The notes under the pieces: generated by a model | Database searches by the model: none | Told to the model about the DNA's origin: nothing | What the model saw: only the letters and a program-made list of their open reading frames with translations | Part shown: one piece after another, positions 59,066 through 64,000 of the stretch | Position numbering within the stretch: the stretch's first letter is position 1 | How the letters are laid out: each line of letters begins with the position of its first letter | Assembly: GCA_949316495.1 (NCBI GenBank) | Contig: OX439000.1 | Location: 3,598,501 to 3,662,500 of the forward strand | Length of the DNA: 64,000 nt | Direction: 5' to 3' | Source of the DNA: Amphiduros pacificus | Taxonomy: Eukaryota > Annelida > Polychaeta > Phyllodocida > Hesionidae | Position numbers and translations under genes: made by a program

Positions 59066-59360
59066 ACAGATCAGCTGGCCTTACTCCACAGATCTGCTGA
59101 CTGCACTTAACAGATCAGCTGACTGTACTCCGCAGATCTGCTGACTGTACTCCACAGATCAGCTGGCTGCACTTCACAGATCTGCTGACTGTACTTCACA
59201 GATCTGCTGACTTAACTTCACAGATCAGCTGACTGCATGTCACAGATCTGCTGACTGCACTTAACAGATCTGCTGACCTCACTTCACAGATCTGCTGACT
59301 GCACTATACTTCACTGATCAGCTGACTTAACTTCACAGATCTGCTGACCTCACTTAAGTT
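59066..59360. repeat. 22-bp minisatellite, about 13 copies
   Basis: The unit contains CACAGATCTGCTGACTG followed by YACTT. GATCTGCTGAC and GATCAGCTGAC versions alternate irregularly; the second contains the palindrome CAGCTG. Confidence 0.95.
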
Positions 59361-60059
59361 CTGGGGAATGTAAAAGTGTGGGCACAGGAACTCCTTTCTG
59401 TTGACCTTACTTTAACAAGAAGATTAGAATGACAGACTTCGTGTGTTTTCAAAACAAATCAGAAAAACAAGTGGAGGTGTTTTGCTGGTGGCTACTGGCG
59501 TCATGTCAACTCATTGTCGGACACCAATGAGGAATGTCTGTGCGTGTAGGGGAGAGGGGAACAACAGAAAAACATTCATCCATATCTCTTTGCATTTATC
59601 TAAACTTCAACAAAAATGTATATTGTTTATCTTTTCTCTCATTTTGATATATTATCTCTTTCACCCACATTTTCACAAAATAAGAATGATGTTAATTCAA
59701 ACTATTTTTATTTTGAGACTTTTATACGCGCTGTCCAAAACATAGGTCACAAGTTCAAGTTGGTTGAGCCAAATTTTATCATTTTGAAGCTAAAATCTAA
59801 CAATTGTTATTGCTTGCTCTGCCAAAAGGGACGCCGTGTCGAGGTCACTCTTTGGACCCTCCTGTGTAAAGTTATATAATCAACAGCAGGGGAAATCCAT
59901 ATCTACTATTTGCCATGTGTTAAAGGACACTTATAAACAAAATGTTAATTTTCAACATCAACTGGCATGTATACAAATCGAATAAAAAGAACTTTCGATA
60001 CAGCAATTGAAGAACAATGCATCATGATAATTAAAATTGGAGATAGTTTGCGATGCCTG
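59361..60059. other. unique sequence upstream of the CpG-rich block
   Basis: Frames of 100 and 87 codons (59443-59879) have no recognised domain. No repeat is present. Confidence 0.5.
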
Positions 60060-60242
60060 TTGATCGTGTGAGTGTGCGCGCCTAGCCGCCACCCCTCGCG
60101 GCCGGAGTGGTAGCGTCCGGCGGTCACATGACCCTGAGCGCCCACGGTGACACATGTCTCCTGGACGGTGAGGGATAGCCGCACTGATACAAACTCTGAC
60201 AGCCACAATTTACGATCCTCACAGAGCATGCGAGACGAACAG
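60060..60242 (+). promoter_or_regulatory. CpG-rich segment, proposed promoter and non-coding first exon
   Basis: Sequence from about 60075 to 60180 is GC-rich with many CpG (GCGCGCC, CCCCTCGCGGCCGGAG, CGTCCGGCGG) in an otherwise AT-rich area. It ends at a good donor, AACAG|GTAATA, at 60242/60243. The next strong acceptor downstream is TTCTGTTTTGCAG at 61725, just before the signal-peptide exon. Together these suggest a first, untranslated exon ending at 60242. The transcription start cannot be read from sequence, and no TATA box is obvious. Another donor-like CGAG|GTGAGG lies at about 60312. Confidence 0.4.
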
Positions 60243-60814
60243 GTAATACTACATACCCATGGATTATCTATCGCATTTACTTCAATAGGAAACTACCTCT
60301 AGTGTTTTCGAGGTGAGGATAGCAACTGCGGATTACGAGAGTTGGATTCGGAGGTATAGTTTATGATATTCGCATCGTGAATGTTCCTTTAAGTGTAAGG
60401 TGTAGAAAGTTATGGCAGTCAGGTTGGATGCGCTGAGCCCTCATTAGACTTGTCATCAGGTATGCAAATTTCATTGAGGCTACACCCGAGGGTTTGTTGA
60501 ATGAGAATGGGGGAGGGACGATGTAATGTAGCCACAAATGACATCGGTAAATGTACCTGGTTCTGTTCGCTGTCAGCAAAGTAGCAAGTCAGTAGGTCGA
60601 TTTGTTGAAATGAACTTCACACCGATATGTGTATCTGTCAACAAAAAAACTTGTCAAGTCAATTTGCAAGACTTGCTGTTTTGGCGGGGGAGAGAAGTCA
60701 TTAAAGTAAACCCAAAAACATTTTGTGGAAAAGGGAAACGATTATTATATATTTATCAAGAAGCGTGATGTATTATCAGGGTAGTGGCGGGTTAGAGAGT
60801 GGTGGGCAGATTGC
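60243..60814. other. possible intron sequence
   Basis: Under the gene model proposed here this is part of intron 1. A 76-codon frame (60538-60768) is present without motif. Confidence 0.35.
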
Positions 60815-60925
60815 GATGATGGGAGTCCGGGGAGAAGTTGGCGGGCGGAGCAGCTGTCTGCCGGCCCTGAGTGCTCCCACCCGGCGGGACGCCTGGCCGG
60901 GCGGTCCCCTCCTCCCCCACACCTA
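60815..60925. promoter_or_regulatory. second short GC-rich, CpG-rich block
   Basis: About 110 bp contain dense CpG and GGCGG/CCGGCC words (GGCGGGCGGAG, CCGGCGGGACGCC, GGCCGGGCGG). It may be an alternative promoter or enhancer for the downstream exon, or part of the same CpG-rich 5' region as the 60.1-kb block. Both strands stay open briefly by composition. Confidence 0.35.
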
Positions 60926-61725
60926 TAATGGAATATTAGCACATCTTTAAACAATTGTCAGCATCGGGCACTTGTAATTGGCGTACCTGCCTGTTCTTTT
61001 CATGAAAGAATGGCAAACTGACGAACATGCTACGCCACCCTGGGGGTCTCTCTATTCAAGGCCATCAAACTTTATTTTTGAAATATTATAAACTCACAAA
61101 TATATAAATATAAAATGTATATGATTTATATGCGTGGTATTAGAAATGGTCATGTATTAAGTGTAAGTTCCAACAAGGTGATTTAAAAGGTGAACATTGA
61201 CAGAATGTATTGGTGATTTTTTTTTGTTAAAAACATATTTGTGTTGCCTAAAAAAAGGGAAATTTCAACAGGTTCCAGGAACAACCACTCTACCACTGTG
61301 TCTGTAAATATGAATAATAATGGGCATATTATAAACATGATTCATTGGGTTGGGAAGTGTAGAAGAGTGCCCCCTGGTGCCAAGTCATTTCGGCCCTTCC
61401 AGGTCATGCTGAGTGTATGATAACTTGTGTGTCATCTGAAGCCAACACAACCCCCAAAGAAAAACACAATGTTGGCCGTGGAATAGATGGGAGAATATTA
61501 TCTGAGATGGCTGCTTGTTTGCCTAGTGAGTTTTATCAGCAAGCTTTGAAGTGCATGTCACATTTTGGCCTTGTTATCACAGTGAACTGATAGTAATGGC
61601 AGGAGCTTTACGGATTAACAGTATACACAAGCCATGCAGCCCAAATGCTGCACACACATCTACATATGATGGTAGATTTCACGCTCATTTCACGCCCCAG
61701 CTGATGGTTTATTTCTGTTTTGCAG
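60926..61725. other. unique sequence, proposed end of intron 1
   Basis: AT-rich with T runs. It ends in a good polypyrimidine tract and acceptor (TTTATTTCTGTTTTGCAG) at 61725. No gene or repeat is recognised inside. Confidence 0.4.
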
Positions 61726-61782
61726 AGTTGATGTGACAGAGCAGCGTAGATACAAGTTAGTCTGGAGTTGCTATATTCCAAG
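61726..61782 (+). other. proposed 5' UTR part of the signal-peptide exon
   Basis: It begins right after the TGCAG acceptor at 61721-61725 and runs 57 bp to the ATG. The start context is CCAAG-ATG-G, with A at -3 and G at +4 relative to the start codon, a good translation start context. An ATG at 61731-61733 lies upstream but meets a stop at once (ATG TGA). Confidence 0.5.
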
Positions 61783-61855
61783 ATGGAGCTGTGTTTAACT
61801 CTGTGGAGAATAGCGACATGTGTGTTGCTATGGATACCAGTGATAACAGCCAGAG
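61783..61855 (+). CDS. first coding exon of a secreted or membrane protein (partial)
   Basis: From the ATG the exon encodes 24 residues plus one base. It starts MELCLTLWRIATC, passes through a hydrophobic core (VLLWIPVIT) and ends in a small-residue TA cleavage-like site. This is a typical signal peptide: short polar start with an Arg, hydrophobic h-region, small residues at -1 and -3. The exon stops after the first base of a codon at CAGAG|GTAAGT, a perfect consensus donor. Phase-1 introns after a signal peptide are common before extracellular modules such as Ig, EGF or C-type lectin domains. I see no second coding exon before 64000, so the intron would exceed 2.1 kb and the mature protein cannot be named. 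The splice signals and signal peptide are seen; expression is inferred. Confidence 0.6.
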
Positions 61856-62809
61856 GTAAGTGTTCATTTTGTGTATACTCTTATGGGTACAAGTCAAGAA
61901 AAGCAGGAGCCAGAGGTGCCTTTTAAAAATATCAGCCTAAGGGAATGAAGACTCTTCACATACTCAAACCACACAAAGGTCGGACGGGATATCTTTGAAA
62001 GTAGATCACTATTTGTCTAAAACTACCTGTGTTTATGTTCCCCGAGATCCTTACCATGAAATCTTGGCCTTAGTTTACATTTACATTCGTTTAAATATCA
62101 AAATAGCAATTAATGAAATAGATTAGGTATTTTATGGTCATCCTCAAAGTGTATAAAATCTGGGCCACTTTGTCAAACATAGCAAAGAACATTTGAGATT
62201 TTCTAGTTTCAAAACTTGTATTATTTATTGCTTTAGATATCCTTATGGAAAACACAATCTCAAGAAATAGTGAAAACAAAAACATTTTAGTTCTTAATCA
62301 TTAAAATGGCAAGGAATAAACACTTTTTACATCAGAGGGATGTTAATCTATGACTGTAAGTGCCACAATGTGTTAGATGAAGGATTTATGATATGATGTG
62401 ACCGTGGTATATAAACTGCTGCGGTAGTAGCTGGTAAAATCACAGTGTACAAGAGCAGTGCAATCTGTATGTTTGCACTAGGTGTTATAATTGCTGCCTC
62501 AGTAGTTTTACAACCCTGTAAGTGCCATAAAGTACACTGAGCACAAGTGCCCGTCATCATCACAGCATTAAATGTTAAACGCTAATAAAGCGCTCAACAC
62601 ATGCAGGATTGGGAGGGTGGTTGGGCCATTATTTCACCACTCGTTTATATGGTGATAACATGCTAAACCCCCTCCCCAGTTCCCAGGCCAGGAAGGCAGG
62701 CCCGACCAACATCTCAAACTCACTCAAGGACACTATTAACATAACAGACACTTGTGGACTTTCTCTGTCACAACCTTCAACTTCCATATCCGAGAATGAC
62801 GTTTGCTGA

Positions 62810-62840
<31 letters not shown>

Positions 62841-64000
62841 AATAACTCGGCAATGTTCGTCAACAACTCGGCAATATTGAATATTAACTTAGTGGAGGAT
62901 GGCAGCCATTTTGTGCATACAGTTTGTGGCCCACATTGATAACGTTGTGGACATACATTACTGTGTTGCCATCCACGGTATCACTCCTTACAGTCTATTT
63001 TCATCCCCAAGATTTCCCAGATAAATAACACTCCAGGGATGAACTCATTTGGTAAAAAAAAACATCAGAGGTATTCCACATTATTTTACCATTATCAATC
63101 ATTGACAATCATAAATTATAACTTGATTTTATGCATATGATACATAATTTATGCATATAAGTCTCCATATTAATTTCTTGTGGATAAATGTGAGTTAACC
63201 CCTCGTTATATTTTTTGGGCGACCTCACACACTGCTTTATTTGACACTCCAATATCTGATATTAGTTAGACATTGGGCATTGTGCCTTATTGTTGTGAAC
63301 CTGGTTATGATAATGCAACTGTTTTTTTTGTTAAACAAACATGCAAAAAGTAGTATGTATACATAAATGTTCATAGATCATATGTAAAATGCTATTGGTG
63401 TATTGTGACAAGAGACATTATTTTAATTTGAAAAAAATATATAAAAACTAGGGATTTTTCTGATGGTTAGCAAAGATATGGTTCTTGTTGGTGGATGTTG
63501 TATAAACATATTGTACAAACAGGATGTGTAGAAATATACAGATACAAAAATGCTGTGTAAAGTGGTACACATGATAACACATATGATACAATCTGTAGTC
63601 ATTAACACATAATTGTTTTGGCTGAAGGCAAAAAACACATCTAGAACATTGTAAGCGGGATATGTGTGCTTGTTTTATGATGAAGCCTGGTAGGTGAACT
63701 CGCTCTCAGGTAGCCAGCCTACTGACTCTACCACCCTGCCCATCATACAGGGAGATAATAGAGCTTGTTAATTACCAACAATATTATAAACAAGCCTTAA
63801 AGATGTATGCATTAGATTATGCATGCAAGATCTCTGTATATACATTTGAATGGCAGACATAACCCATGGCATGTTTACATTACTATATATAATCACTACA
63901 TGCAGAACATTACAACATTATATCAATTAACTTAAAATGACTTGAACACACATCTTTTGTTACTATGATGTATTTTAACTAGAGCTCTTTAAAAGAAAGA
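61856..64000. other. proposed intron 1-phase sequence to the window end
   Basis: AT-rich with many stops and no recognisable exon. It contains an (ATT)n microsatellite at 62815-62840. Two TAAGTGCCA words near 62357 and 62519 may be an old duplication. Confidence 0.4.
62813..62841. repeat. (ATT)n microsatellite, about 9 copies
   Basis: A perfect trinucleotide run. On the minus strand it reads as poly-Asn in one frame. Confidence 0.95.

Overview
This is eukaryotic, almost certainly animal, DNA. Over 64 kb there is no run of closely packed genes. Instead I see AT-rich unique sequence, tRNA-derived SINEs, a decayed LINE, GC-rich CpG islands, canonical splice signals and a very high density of tandem repeats. 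The style (dense minisatellites, tRNA-headed SINEs, a LINE with a YADD reverse-transcriptase motif) would fit a marine invertebrate such as a bivalve mollusc. That placement is an impression, not something the sequence proves.

The dominant content is about 30 separate minisatellite or satellite arrays with monomers from 6 to 61 bp, together covering roughly 26 kb (about 40%) of the window by my hand tally. The largest are a 25-bp array (18.3-22.6 kb, about 172 copies) and a 46-bp array (38.5-42.7 kb, about 92 copies). Several arrays show higher-order structure: variant monomers recur at fixed multi-monomer spacings (104 bp at 10.3 kb, 304 bp at 25.5 kb, 506/460 bp at 39-40.7 kb, 171/114 bp alternation giving 285 bp at 43.5-44 kb, and matching long variant strings inside the 25-bp array). 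At least three regions (12.2-12.7, 27.4-27.7, 56.9-57.1 kb) look like old, mutated minisatellites, so young and decayed arrays sit side by side. Nearly all long open frames are by-products of stop-free monomers. The exceptions worth weighing are the 57-bp array at 22.7-24.3 kb, where one minus-strand frame of 588 codons has many variants at third codon positions, and the 51-bp array at 53.2-53.9 kb.

The best gene evidence is at the right end. A short exon at 61726-61855 has an acceptor tract on its left, an ATG at 61783, a signal-peptide-like sequence of 24 residues, and a perfect GTAAGT donor after a phase-1 break. A CpG-rich segment ending in a CAG|GTAATA donor at 60242 could be its promoter and non-coding first exon. 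The rest of the gene would lie beyond 64 kb. A second GC-rich, CpG-rich island is at 52.24-52.47 kb. Elsewhere I find two copies of one tRNA-derived SINE (4.6 and 26.7 kb), a second tRNA-derived element on the minus strand (7.4 kb), a broken LINE reverse transcriptase on the minus strand (45.5-46.0 kb), and a GC-rich hairpin-bearing island at 17.12-17.42 kb that I cannot assign. I find no rRNA, CRISPR array, prokaryotic gene or intact tRNA gene.
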